From assembly GCF_000325665.1 (NCBI RefSeq), contig NC_019908.1, positions 1,054,001 through 1,118,000 of the forward strand: a stretch of 64,000 bases of DNA. Reading direction: 5' to 3'. Positions 9,279-18,512 of this stretch are shown here, piece after piece (position 1 is the stretch's first letter; each line of letters opens with the position of its first letter). Origin of the DNA: Brachyspira pilosicoli P43/6/78 (GTDB taxonomy: Bacteria; Spirochaetota; Brachyspiria; Brachyspirales; Brachyspiraceae). The notes beneath the pieces are model-generated. The model was not told where the DNA came from, did no database searches, and saw only the letters and a program-made list of their open reading frames with translations. A program made the translations under genes and the position numbers.

Positions 9279-9540
9279 AAAATTTTTGAGTTTGTCAATT
9301 TTGAGTTCTTGAATTTTATTGTTTTAGGGGGCTAGCCCCCGGCCCCCTAGTTCTTTTACCGAGTAGGTACCTTTCGGTATTGGTATAAAAGAACCAAAAG
9401 AACTGCATTTTTAGCTCAAATTTATGTTTTACATTATATTTAAATACATATTCCAATATATAAAGTTAAAACATTTGCATTTTTTACAACTTTTTTCGAT
9501 GGGAAAAAGTTGAATAAAATAAAAACTTTTATAAAAAAAT
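9279..9540. repeat. GC-rich intergenic repeat, copy 2
   Basis: The 357-base gap between convergent genes is filled by this element. It has the 14-base palindrome GGGGGCTAGCCCCC (9327-9340), then a hairpin with arms GTTCTTTTA (9350-9358) and TAAAAGAAC (9386-9394), followed by CAAAAGAACTGCATTTTTA. A second hairpin of the ACTTTTTTCGATGGGAAAAAGT type is at about 9487-9515. An AAATTTTTGAGTTTGT arm marks the left end. Confidence 0.75.
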
Positions 9541-9572
9541 ATAGTTGTTTATCTATATGCTATCAAACAAAT

Positions 9573-10088
9573 TTATACGGCTTCTAAAGCATTAAGCAAA
9601 ACATTGCCAAACTCTTTTGCAGATTGAGGTCCGTTAGCTGTTATTATATTGCCAGATACTACAACATTCTCTTCTACAATATTAGCATTATTATGTCTTA
9701 CAGGAGATTCATTTTCTTTTAAACAAGTAACATTAATATTTGCCAATATACCAGCATTAGCCATTATAACAACTCCGCTTCCGATACCAGCTACTATTTT
9801 TCCATTGTCAAGAAATAACTTAGCAAGCCCTTGTGTACGCCAATCGTCCCAAAGCTTTATAGAACCAACTCCTCCAACAAAAACTATAGCATCAAAATCA
9901 TCTGTACTCACTTCGCTAAACAAAAGCTCTGTATTAACAGTACTTCCTAATTTTCCATGTGCTTCGCCTATTATGCTAGAAGCTAGTTTTATACTATATC
10001 CTTTAGATTCTAAAATCTTTTTACTTTCAAAAAACTCTTCATCTTGAAAATTCTCATTCGCAACTACGTACAATACACTTTTAGACAT
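9573..10088 (-). CDS. DJ-1/PfpI superfamily protein lacking the nucleophile cysteine
   Basis: This 171-residue protein has the DJ-1/PfpI domain: SKSVLYVVANENFQDEEFF at the start, DDFDAIVFVGGVGS in the middle, and the elbow segment GKIVAGIGSGVVIMANAGIL at 96-115. In active members the elbow reads A-I-C-H/G-G; here the residue at the cysteine position is Gly103 and the next is Ser104. Members include glyoxalases, deglycase-like proteins, chaperones and proteases that depend on this cysteine, so this one is probably not a cysteine hydrolase. It could bind a ligand or act as a regulator. A neighbouring gene (glgA) lies 20 bases downstream on the same strand, but there is no evident functional link. 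Confidence 0.8.
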   Translation of the reverse strand: MSKSVLYVVANENFQDEEFFESKKILESKGYSIKLASSIIGEAHGKLGSTVNTELLFSEVSTDDFDAIVFVGGVGSIKLWDDWRTQGLAKLFLDNGKIVAGIGSGVVIMANAGILANINVTCLKENESPVRHNNANIVEENVVVSGNIITANGPQSAKEFGNVLLNALEAV

Positions 10089-10108
10089 TTTTTAAATATT
10101 CTCCTTTA

Positions 10109-11602
10109 TTATAGTCCGCAATTTTTATCATAATTTTTCTTATTTTCTATAGCAATATTATATGCTTTTACATATTCCTTAGCACTCTTCTCCCAAGAAT
10201 TATCTATACCCATAACACGTTTTTGCATAGCTTCAAATTTATCTCTATGGTCATAATAAACACTAATAGCCCAGCCAATAGTATTATATAAAGCAGAATC
10301 ATTAGAATCATAAAACTTAAATCCAGAGCCTTCTCCCGTAGATTCATTATAATTTTCAACAGTATCTTCAAGCCCTCCAGTAGCATGCACTATAGGAATG
10401 GTTCCATATCTTAAAGAATACATCTGATTAAGTCCGCAAGGCTCAAACAAAGAAGGCATTACAAACATATCAGCACCAGCCTCTATTAAATGTGATAATT
10501 CATTACTATAGCCTATATAAGAGCCAATTCTGCCAGGATATCTCTTAGGCAAATCACCAAAGAAACTTTCAAAACCTTTATCACCCGTACCAAGTATACA
10601 AAATTGAAACTTCATATTAGCCATCAAAGGCTCAATAACAGAAGCAAGTAAATGATACCCCTTCTGATCAACAAATCTTCCTATAGCACCAATTAAAGCT
10701 ACATCATCATCTTCTTCAAGTAAAAATCTCTTCTGTAACTCTCTCTTACAAGTTTTTTTACCTTTCATGTCTTTAGAAGAGAAATGTGCTGGTATTATAC
10801 TATCTTTTTCTGGAGACCAAACATCTTCATCTATTCCGTTTAATATACCAAAGAAACTTGTTGTTTTATTGTTTAAATAAGGTGCTATGCCATGACCTCC
10901 ATAAGGAGAAGCTATTTCTCTTGCATAAGTTGGGCTTACTGTTGTAACTAAATCAGAGAAAAATATTCCGCCCTTTAGTAGATTAATATTGCCATGGTCT
11001 TCAAAAGTGTCCGGGCTAAAATTATTCCAACCTAAACCTAAATAATTATAAGTGCTTGTTGCATTATAAATACCTTGATAGTTAGCATTATGTATAGTAA
11101 GTACGCTTGCTGCCTTACCTACTTCATCATTCCAGTGCCAAGTTTTTATATATGCTGGTATTGCTGCTGTTTGCCAATCGTTAGCATGAATTACATCTGG
11201 TTTTAAATTTAAATCCTTACATAATTGAAGCACTGCCCTTGAAAAAAATCCAAATCTCCAAGCATTATCCTGATAGTCATTAAAAGCATTATCATGATAA
11301 AGCCCTTCTCTGCTAAAGAAATGATGATGCTCTATAAAATAAAAATCTATACCATTATATACAGTTTTAAAAACACTGCACCACTCTTCACCTGTACCCA
11401 TCCATACTCCCATAGTAGGAAGTACATTTTCTAAATGACAGCCCTTAAAATCAATATCTCTGTATTTTGGAATAACAACCGAAACCTCTACATCTAGCTT
11501 TTTTAAATATATTGGTAAAGAGCCTGCAACATCTGCTAAACCTCCTGTCTTTATAAAAGGAACAGCCTCTGATGAAGCTATAACTACTCTCATTTTTGAC
11601 AT
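10109..11602 (-). CDS. glgA: Glycogen synthase (ADP-glucose type)
   Basis: This enzyme is a GT5 glycosyltransferase that extends alpha-1,4-glucan from ADP-glucose. The N-terminal K18-T-G-G loop (VPFIKTGGLADVAGSLP) binds ADP-glucose. The C-terminal domain has GAIGRFVDQKGYHLL and MFVMPSLFEPCGLNQMYSLR with the retaining-enzyme E-x7-E region. Start 11602 was chosen because AGGAG lies about 8 bases upstream and the family begins right there; the frame is open back to 11662 but those 20 residues are not family-like. At 497 residues the length is slightly above the common size of about 480. The DJ-1-like gene follows closely. Confidence 0.93.
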   Translation of the reverse strand: MSKMRVVIASSEAVPFIKTGGLADVAGSLPIYLKKLDVEVSVVIPKYRDIDFKGCHLENVLPTMGVWMGTGEEWCSVFKTVYNGIDFYFIEHHHFFSREGLYHDNAFNDYQDNAWRFGFFSRAVLQLCKDLNLKPDVIHANDWQTAAIPAYIKTWHWNDEVGKAASVLTIHNANYQGIYNATSTYNYLGLGWNNFSPDTFEDHGNINLLKGGIFFSDLVTTVSPTYAREIASPYGGHGIAPYLNNKTTSFFGILNGIDEDVWSPEKDSIIPAHFSSKDMKGKKTCKRELQKRFLLEEDDDVALIGAIGRFVDQKGYHLLASVIEPLMANMKFQFCILGTGDKGFESFFGDLPKRYPGRIGSYIGYSNELSHLIEAGADMFVMPSLFEPCGLNQMYSLRYGTIPIVHATGGLEDTVENYNESTGEGSGFKFYDSNDSALYNTIGWAISVYYDHRDKFEAMQKRVMGIDNSWEKSAKEYVKAYNIAIENKKNYDKNCGL

Positions 11603-11683
11603 ATTAAAAACTCCTAAATATAGAATACTTTTTAAATATACTACTTTATGAAAAAACTTCAAGTAAAAATAATAATATATTTT

Positions 11684-12343
11684 TTAGTTATTTAAATAAT
11701 GTTTAAATAATAATTGCTTTGTAGAATAAAGACTCACTCCCTTAATAGGGCTAATTTTTAAAGTGATAGTTGCTATTTTTATTTTTTTATTTTCTATAAT
11801 AATATATCTTTCACGAACGGCATTAATAATCTCTTCTGACAAATTTAAAATATTTTTCTCTTCGCTTTCAATTAAATTATATTTTATATTATTGTCATTT
11901 AATATTTTAAAAAAATTATTCTCCGTAAATCTGCTTGTAAAAATTATGAGCTTTATTATTTTTTATAATATCAACAATTAAATTATTATATTCTACTACA
12001 ATTAAATCAGTATCTTTAGAGCTATTTTTTATTTTTTCTTTTGCATGTATAAAACACATCTGCTATAGCTATTTTCTTTATCATAAAAAAGTTTTTTCTT
12101 TAATTCTTTAGAAACTAAAAAATCTTTATTATCAATATCAAAACTATATGCAATTAATTTCCAAAACTCACTTTTTTTGCTCGAATAATACCAAGAATTA
12201 TTTTTCTCTTCATCATTAAGCAAATTAAATTTTTCTTCTTGCGTATATAACGGCACAGGAAAACTTCCTAATATGAGTATATCGCTATCATCAAAAAAGA
12301 AATTTGTATCACTAAAAAGATGTGTTTCTATATTATTTTCCAT
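11684..12343 (-). pseudogene. Decayed uracil-DNA glycosylase superfamily gene (hypoxanthine-DNA glycosylase-like)
   Basis: The intact N-terminal frame (12343-12029, 104 codons) contains ILILGSFPVP and SEFWKLIAYSF, like the LxLGSxP and N/S-x-FW motifs of hypoxanthine/uracil-DNA glycosylases. Removing one A near 12075 gives EIAIADVFYTCKRK. Removing one A in the A6 run near 12035 continues to SSKDTDLIVVEYNN, and removing one T near 11955 restores a frame to a TAA at 11684. The repaired protein would be about 220 residues with FTSRFTENNF and LKISPIKGVS. Such enzymes excise deaminated bases. The family call is inference from motifs; that the region is one broken gene is well supported. Confidence 0.65.
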
Positions 12344-12349
12344 AATAAA

Positions 12350-14272
12350 CTATTCTAATATTTTAAGCATTTCAGCTTCTATAGCTTTAATATCGCCTTT
12401 TTTATCTTGAATAGCTTTTATTTCTGCTCTTCTTTGCTCCAATAATTCTTCTTGTCCTTGTTTATCCAAACTATCCTTTTTAGCAAAATATGAATCACTT
12501 ATAAGTTTGTCAGCCATTCTCAAAGTTCTGTCAGACACTATTGCTTTATCTGATGCATTTTCTGCCTTAGACATATCAAAACTAGCATCAGTTTTTAAAG
12601 CTCCTTCAGGTACTCCATTAACTATACTTCCTTTCCATTCCAATTTTGGCTGATAAGTATATATAATATAATCAAAATAATCTGCATTCTTTATTTCATT
12701 ATTATCAATGAATATATCAAGTGCTTTATTATAAGATTTATCTAATAAAAACATTTTATTTTTACCGTCTTCAGTATATATTTTTTGAATACATTCCAAA
12801 TCTTGAAAATCTTTATTATTAATAAGCTGTCCTATTTCTGAATCAAAATCTATTTCCAAATTCTCTTTCAAAAGTAAAGTAAAATTCACTGTACCGCCTC
12901 TTCCTCCGCCATAATCATAATCCCCTGAAAGCATTAATTCTTCTTTGCCGTCATTATTGATGTCGCATAAAAAGAAAGATGGAAAATATATACGCCAATC
13001 CATTGTTTCATCTATATATTCCAAATATTTTTCTTCATCAAATTTACCGAAACTTATAAATTTAGAGCCTTTAGTATAATCTTTCAAATCATTTGTAGAA
13101 ATTGACTTGATTTCAGCAGATTCTAGGTTATCTATATTTCCAAGTCTAAAATTATAAGTTTTTGTCTCTTCAAATGAAGCATATATATGATTATTCATAA
13201 ACTCAGGATTATAATAATGCATATTTACTTTTGATTCAATTAAAAATGTATTTTTCTTAAACTGAAGAAAACTAAGTCCATTCCATCCGTCATAATACTC
13301 CATTAAATCAATTCCGTAATAATTTCTAAAATACTCCGCATCATCAAAATATAATTTATCATTGCTGAGTCTATTTGTAACATATGTTTTTAAATATTTA
13401 TTTATTATATTTGTATTAAGTATTTCCGGTACTATATTTACTGCAGCTACATGAGCTGTACCTTCCAATTCAATTGAACTTAAAGAATAATTATTTTCAT
13501 TAAACAAATCTATATATCCATTATTTTTTGCAATATATCTAGAGAAACCATTGTTATAAGCATCAGCAACTAATTTTTCTGCCCTTAAAGAATCAGGAGC
13601 TTCTATTATATAGTCAACTAATTTCATTTTATTACTATAAGCATTATCATCATCATACTTTGATATCATCATAGATATGTTACTGCCGCCTGCTTTTTTC
13701 CATTCTGTTAAATACTTTTTTTCTTCTTCAAAATAGTAAAGCGAATCGCAAGCAAAATGAGATAAGAACAAAGCTAAATAAACATCAGCATCTTTTTTAT
13801 TTAATTTTAATAATTCCTCTCTTGCCTTTTTTAATGCTAAATTCTGCTCTACATATAAATATTCATCAGCATAATAATCTGTCAAATCTTCATTATATCT
13901 ATCCCAACTTGAGAATGTTTCACTAAACGGATCATAATTAACATTTGATATAAACTCTATAGAATATTTTTTTCTTTCATTATCATTTGCAAATTTCCTA
14001 TTAAGAAAATCAAAATTTCTTTTTGCATATCCATCATTTTCTCTTATATTTTTAACCTCTTCATCAAATTTAGCTTTATCTACTCTAACACCTTTATAAA
14101 CATATTTCATATCAAAGAATTCTTTTTTAGTTTCTGTTTTTTGACTATCTGATGAAGCAGTTTTTTGTTCATTAGTATTTTGTGATGTTTGATTTGCTTC
14201 TTTATTACCGCCGCAGGAAATTACAGCAATCATTAAACTAAACGCTGTAAGCATTGAAATAATTTTTTTCAT
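12350..14272 (-). CDS. Large lipoprotein with LprI-like C-terminus
   Basis: This 640-residue protein starts with a lipoprotein signal peptide ending in lipobox VISC and a low-complexity N/Q/T/S linker. The long middle part is not recognised; near residue 450 it has CDINNDGKEELMLSGD, a D-x-N-x-D-G calcium-binding-like loop as in FG-GAP/VCBS repeats. The end (about 570-640) is a charged helical region, ASDKAIVSDRTLRMADKLIS and on, that resembles the LprI/DUF1311 lysozyme-inhibitor domain but without its cysteines. A paralogue with an in-frame stop lies two genes upstream. It is presumably anchored in a membrane facing the periplasm or outside. The LprI relation is inference. Confidence 0.7.
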   Translation of the reverse strand: MKKIISMLTAFSLMIAVISCGGNKEANQTSQNTNEQKTASSDSQKTETKKEFFDMKYVYKGVRVDKAKFDEEVKNIRENDGYAKRNFDFLNRKFANDNERKKYSIEFISNVNYDPFSETFSSWDRYNEDLTDYYADEYLYVEQNLALKKAREELLKLNKKDADVYLALFLSHFACDSLYYFEEEKKYLTEWKKAGGSNISMMISKYDDDNAYSNKMKLVDYIIEAPDSLRAEKLVADAYNNGFSRYIAKNNGYIDLFNENNYSLSSIELEGTAHVAAVNIVPEILNTNIINKYLKTYVTNRLSNDKLYFDDAEYFRNYYGIDLMEYYDGWNGLSFLQFKKNTFLIESKVNMHYYNPEFMNNHIYASFEETKTYNFRLGNIDNLESAEIKSISTNDLKDYTKGSKFISFGKFDEEKYLEYIDETMDWRIYFPSFFLCDINNDGKEELMLSGDYDYGGGRGGTVNFTLLLKENLEIDFDSEIGQLINNKDFQDLECIQKIYTEDGKNKMFLLDKSYNKALDIFIDNNEIKNADYFDYIIYTYQPKLEWKGSIVNGVPEGALKTDASFDMSKAENASDKAIVSDRTLRMADKLISDSYFAKKDSLDKQGQEELLEQRRAEIKAIQDKKGDIKAIEAEMLKILE

Positions 14273-14340
14273 ATTTTACCTCTATATGTATTATAGTTTT
14301 TTATAATAAAAGAAAATTAACAAAATTTCAATTGGAAAAT
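14209..14340 (-). repeat. Duplicated leader plus signal-peptide module, copy A
   Basis: About 130 bases, covering the upstream region with a TATAAT (14290-14295 on the complement), the ribosome binding site GAGGT and the first 20 or so codons, are nearly identical to 15989-16118. The coding sequences beyond the lipobox are unrelated, so the module has been shared between different lipoprotein genes. Confidence 0.75.
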
Positions 14341-14348
14341 AATAAAAT

Positions 14349-14380
14349 AAAAAGTGATACATATAATGCATGCACTTTTT
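14349..14380 (-). terminator. Terminator-like hairpin after the ankyrin lipoprotein gene
   Basis: The arms AAAAAGTG (14349-14356) and CACTTTTT (14373-14380) pair across a 16-base loop. On the minus strand the hairpin ends in T-rich sequence. A very similar hairpin follows the paralogue gene at 16127-16159. Confidence 0.6.
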
Positions 14381-14394
14381 TATTTTATTATTTT

Positions 14395-16050
14395 TTATAT
14401 AGTAAGATAGTATTCTAAATCGTCAGGATTATTTAAATGATGAAGTGCTGCTTTGTCATCTTTTTCTATAACAATATCCATAGCTGTTTTTCCTTCTTTG
14501 TTTTTAATGTTATAATCAGCACCCATATTTATAAGTACTCCTAAGATACCATAACTTCCAACAACATTTTCTACGGCAACTATTAATGGAGTATCTCCGT
14601 CTTTATTTTTTTTATTTATATCAGCACCATTTTTTATTAAATAATAACAAACATCTGTTCCAAACCAAACTTCACGCACTAAATATGTTAAAGGAGTATC
14701 ACCTGTTGCTGAGCATATAGCATTTAAATCAGCTTTCAAATCAACAATATTTTTAGCTAAACCAATATTACGATACTTCATTGCTATTATTAAAGGAGTA
14801 TATCCGTATCCATCTTCTAAATTTATATCAGCACCATTTTCTACTAAAAATTTAACCATTTCTTTATCATTTCTAGCAGCAGCTAAACCAAGAGGTGTAA
14901 TCTTACTATATTGTTTATTTAAATCAGTATCATCTTTTATAAGTTTTTCTAATGCCTTCATATCGCCTTTTGATACAGCATTCATTAATTCATCATATCC
15001 GTCTATATTGTTGGAATCTTTGCTTGATAATAATTTTTCTAATTCATAATATTTTTGATTCTTTGATAATTCTATAGCTTCTTCTCTAGTTGTATTAGTA
15101 TTAAGATTAAAAACATCATTATCCACTAATAATTTAGCTATATCATAATTACCAGAATTTATTGCATAATACATATAATCATCAGCTGAGTTTAAATTTG
15201 CTCCTTCATCAATTAAAAATTTAGCCATTTCTATATATCCGTTTTCTGCAGCTACTTTCAAAGGAGAATCTACCCAAAATCCGTCATAAAATATTTGAGC
15301 ATCTATATCTTGTCCTATAGATAATAAATATTTAACCATTTCTATATTATTTTCTTGTACTGCTTTTGGAATTAAAGTTTCTTTTGAATCTCCTTTTTTT
15401 ACAAGAAGTTTAAGTACATCAAGATTATTGTTGCCAATAGCAATATCTGTCAAATAATAAGAATACTCGTAACCATAATCTCTATTTTTATCAAGCCCTT
15501 TATCGATTAAGATTTTAGTCATTTCAGGATTATTATTTTTAACAGCATAATAAAGCATATCAATACCGTCTTCTGTTTCCATATCGCTTGCTCTGGCATT
15601 AACATCTGCACCTTCTTTTATAAGCTCTTTTGCCAAATCATTGTATCCGAATTGTACTGCCAAAAACAAAGGTGTAGAATCTTCAAATATGTATTTATCA
15701 CCAAAATTTGTATATTCAGTAATTTTTCCTTCTAGTCCTTCCTCTGCTATTAGTTTTGATATTTCGTATATTGGTGCTTTATATTTATGCTCATTAAGTA
15801 TTTCATCTATTTTTTTATATCCTGTAGGTATAGGGTCTAATTCTGTACCTTTAATATATTCATTAGTATATTGAGTTTCATCAAAATTAATATCAATATC
15901 TGTATTATTAGTTGTAGGATTAACATATACTTTATTAGTTTCTGTTTGATTAGTTTGAATATTTTGTTGTGTTTCTTTGTCAACATTGCCGCAGGAAATT
16001 ACAGCAATCATTAAACTAAACGCTGTAAGTATTGAAATAAATTTTTTCAT
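14395..16050 (-). CDS. Ankyrin-repeat lipoprotein
   Basis: This 551-residue protein has a lipoprotein signal peptide (lipobox VISC), a polar linker of about 60 residues, and then about a dozen ankyrin repeats. Good repeat examples are TPLFLAVQFGYNDLAKELIK, TPLGLAAARNDKEMVKFLVE and TPLIVAVENVVGSYGILGVL. Ankyrin repeats bind protein partners; being exported, this one would act in the periplasm or at the surface, and no partner can be named. The signal peptide and leader DNA are almost identical to those of the downstream 640-residue lipoprotein, while the rest is unrelated. It lies between two paralogues of that other family. Confidence 0.88.
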   Translation of the reverse strand: MKKFISILTAFSLMIAVISCGNVDKETQQNIQTNQTETNKVYVNPTTNNTDIDINFDETQYTNEYIKGTELDPIPTGYKKIDEILNEHKYKAPIYEISKLIAEEGLEGKITEYTNFGDKYIFEDSTPLFLAVQFGYNDLAKELIKEGADVNARASDMETEDGIDMLYYAVKNNNPEMTKILIDKGLDKNRDYGYEYSYYLTDIAIGNNNLDVLKLLVKKGDSKETLIPKAVQENNIEMVKYLLSIGQDIDAQIFYDGFWVDSPLKVAAENGYIEMAKFLIDEGANLNSADDYMYYAINSGNYDIAKLLVDNDVFNLNTNTTREEAIELSKNQKYYELEKLLSSKDSNNIDGYDELMNAVSKGDMKALEKLIKDDTDLNKQYSKITPLGLAAARNDKEMVKFLVENGADINLEDGYGYTPLIIAMKYRNIGLAKNIVDLKADLNAICSATGDTPLTYLVREVWFGTDVCYYLIKNGADINKKNKDGDTPLIVAVENVVGSYGILGVLINMGADYNIKNKEGKTAMDIVIEKDDKAALHHLNNPDDLEYYLTI

Positions 16051-16118
16051 ATTTTACCTCTATATGTATTATAGTTTTTTATAATAAAAAAAAATTAACA
16101 AAATTTCAATTAGAAAAT
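15989..16118 (-). repeat. Duplicated leader plus signal-peptide module, copy B
   Basis: Nearly identical to 14209-14340 over the upstream region and signal peptide. A more diverged relative covers the start of the next gene upstream (about 18080-18210), where the CAACAAAATTTCAATT stretch and the signal peptide are recognisable. Confidence 0.75.
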
Positions 16119-16126
16119 ATTAATAA

Positions 16127-16159
16127 AAAAGTGCATACATACATAATGCAAGCACTTTT
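16127..16159 (-). terminator. Terminator-like hairpin after the broken lipoprotein paralogue
   Basis: AAAAGTGC (16127-16134) pairs with GCACTTTT (16152-16159), with T-rich sequence following on the minus strand. It lies 18 bases past the stop codon at 16177 and resembles the hairpin at 14349-14380. Confidence 0.6.
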
Positions 16160-16176
16160 ATTGAAACTATTAAAAA

Positions 16177-18144
16177 TTATTGTATATTCAAAATTTTAAG
16201 CATTTCAGCTTCTATAGCCTTAATGTCTCCTTTTGCTTCCTGAATAGCTTTTATTTCTGCTCTTCTTTGCTCCAATAATTCTTCCTGACCTTGTTTATCC
16301 AAAGTAGCTTTTTTAGTAAAGTACGCATCGCTTATAAGTTTGTCAGCTACTCTTAAAGTTCTGTCTGACACTATTGCTTTGTCTGATGCATTTTCTGCCT
16401 TAGACATATCAAAACTGGCATCTGTTTTTAAAGCTCCTTCAGGCACTCCGTCAAGTATACTTCCTTTCCATTCCAATTTTGGCTGATAGGTATATATAAT
16501 ATAGTCAAAAACTTATGCATTCTTTATTTCATTATTATCAATAAATATATCATATGCTTTATTATTAAGAGTATCCAATAAAATCATTTTATTTTTACTA
16601 TTTTCTGTGTATATTTTTTGAATACATCCCAAATCTTGAAAATCCGAATTATTAATGAGCTGTCCTATTTCTGAATCAAAATCTACTTCCAAATTATCTT
16701 TTAAAAGTAAAGTATAATGTGCTATACCGCCTCTTCCTGCCGAACTCGTATATTCTCCTGAAAGCATTAATTCTTCTTTGCCGTCATTATTGATATCACA
16801 TAAGAAGAAAGATACGCTATGCAAAGGATAATACATGTTGCTAGCTATATGAGATGAATATTGTTTTATATCAAAGTTACCTGAATCTATAAATTTAGAG
16901 CCTTTAGTATAATCTTTCAAATCATTTGTAGAAATTGAATTAATTTCAGCATATTCTACTTTATCTATATCTCCAAGTCTAAAATTATAATTTTTTATTT
17001 CTTTAAATGAAGCATATAAATTATCTTTTATGAACTCAGGATTGTAATAATGCATATTTACTAATCCTTTCATAGTGCTTTCAATTAAAAATGTATTCTT
17101 TTTAAACTCAAGTAAATTAAGATTGTTCCAACCGTCATAACAATAAACGGCATTAATATTGTAATAATTTTGATAATATTCTAAATGGTCTTGTATATCA
17201 TCATTGCCTAATCTATTATTTATATAAGTTTTTATATATTTGTTCATTATATTTGTATTGCCTATTTCTTCTGCTATTTCTACTGAAGATAAACGGGCTG
17301 TACCTTCCAATTCAATTGAAGTTAAAGAATAATTATTTTCATTGAATAAATCTATATATCCATTATCTTTTACAATGTATCTATAGAAATTATCTTTATA
17401 AGCATCAGCAACTAATTTTTCTGCTCTTAAAGAATCGGGAGCTTCTATTATATAATCAACTAATTTCATTTTATTGCTGTAATCATTATCATCATCATAC
17501 TTTGATAGCATCATAGCAATATTACTTCCACCTGCTTTTTTCCATTCTGTTAAATATTTTTTCTCTTCTTCAAAATAGTAAAGCGAATCGCAAGCAAAAT
17601 GCGATAAGAATAAAGCTAAATAAACATCAGCATCTTTTTTATTTAATTTTAATAATTCCTCTCTTGCTTTTTTTAATGCTAAATTTTGATCAACATATAG
17701 ATATCCAACAGCATAATAATCTTCAACTTCACTATATATGCCCCAGTTACCCCAGCTTATTAAGAATTCTAGATCTAATGTAGCATAATTAACATTTGAT
17801 ATAAACTCTATAGAATATTTTTTTCTTTCATCATCATTTGAAAATTTCCTATTAAGAAAATCAAAATTCCTTTTTGCATATTCATTATTTTCTCTTAATT
17901 TTTTAAGCTTCTCATTAAATTTAGCTTTATCTGCTCTAATACCTTTATAAACATATTTCATATCAAAGAATTCTTTTTGATTATCTGTTTGTTTGCTTTG
18001 ATTAGCTGAAGTATTTGTTTGAATATTTTGAGATTGTGTATTGTTGTTTTGTGATGTTTGATACGTTTCTTTGTTTCCGCCTCCGCATGAAATTACAGCA
18101 ATCATTAAAATGAATGCTGCAAATATAGAAATAATATTTTTCAT
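16177..18144 (-). pseudogene. Paralogue of the large lipoprotein, interrupted by an in-frame TAA
   Basis: It is closely similar to the 640-residue lipoprotein at 12350-14272 from the signal peptide through the LprI-like C-terminus. The frame is continuous, but at 16515-16513 it has TAA where the paralogue has codons for Asp-Tyr (NADYFDYII there, NA-stop-VFDYII here). The first part (543 residues, 18144-16513) could be made as a truncated protein without the C-terminal domain. The second part (16476-16177) has no evident start signal. No frameshift is needed, so this is a point-type lesion rather than a homopolymer error. The signal peptide is intact (lipobox VISC). Confidence 0.8.
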
Positions 18145-18314
18145 ATAGACCCCATGTACGTATTGTTATTTTTGAATAATAAATTCAAATCAACAAAATT
18201 TCAATTATAAAATATTTTAATAAAAATTATTATATCATTTTATATAAAATTCTAATAAATAACTTTATCATTATTACAAATAATAATATTATATATAAAA
18301 TTTTCATAATACTA

Positions 18315-18343
18315 TTGATGAATAGATAATTTAATAGTATAAT
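18315..18343 (+). promoter_or_regulatory. Promoter upstream of the AbgT-PepT operon
   Basis: TTGATG (18315-18320) and TATAAT (18338-18343) are 17 bases apart. Transcription would begin about 160 bases before the abgT-like start, leaving a long AT-rich leader in which no known riboswitch or clear hairpin was recognised. This promoter is the only structure seen in the 368-base gap. Confidence 0.55.
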
Positions 18344-18512
18344 ATGTCTAATTTTAATATAATTGCTTTTTCTTTTATTTTAATCTAATAAAATAAATAA
18401 TACTTTTTTATTTTAAAACCGGCAAATTATGTTATTTATTTCAACTATATAATTATAAATATTTAATTTTATAGTTATTTTATTTATAAAGTTTTATAAC
18501 AGGAGTATTATT

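Noticed and set aside
9649-10047. 132-codon plus-strand frame
   Set aside because: It is the complement of the DJ-1-like gene, with no start signal and no family resemblance.
11763-11981. 72-codon plus-strand frame of hydrophobic residues
   Set aside because: It is antisense to the decayed glycosylase gene; its F/I/L/S-rich content is what the complement of an AT-rich gene gives.
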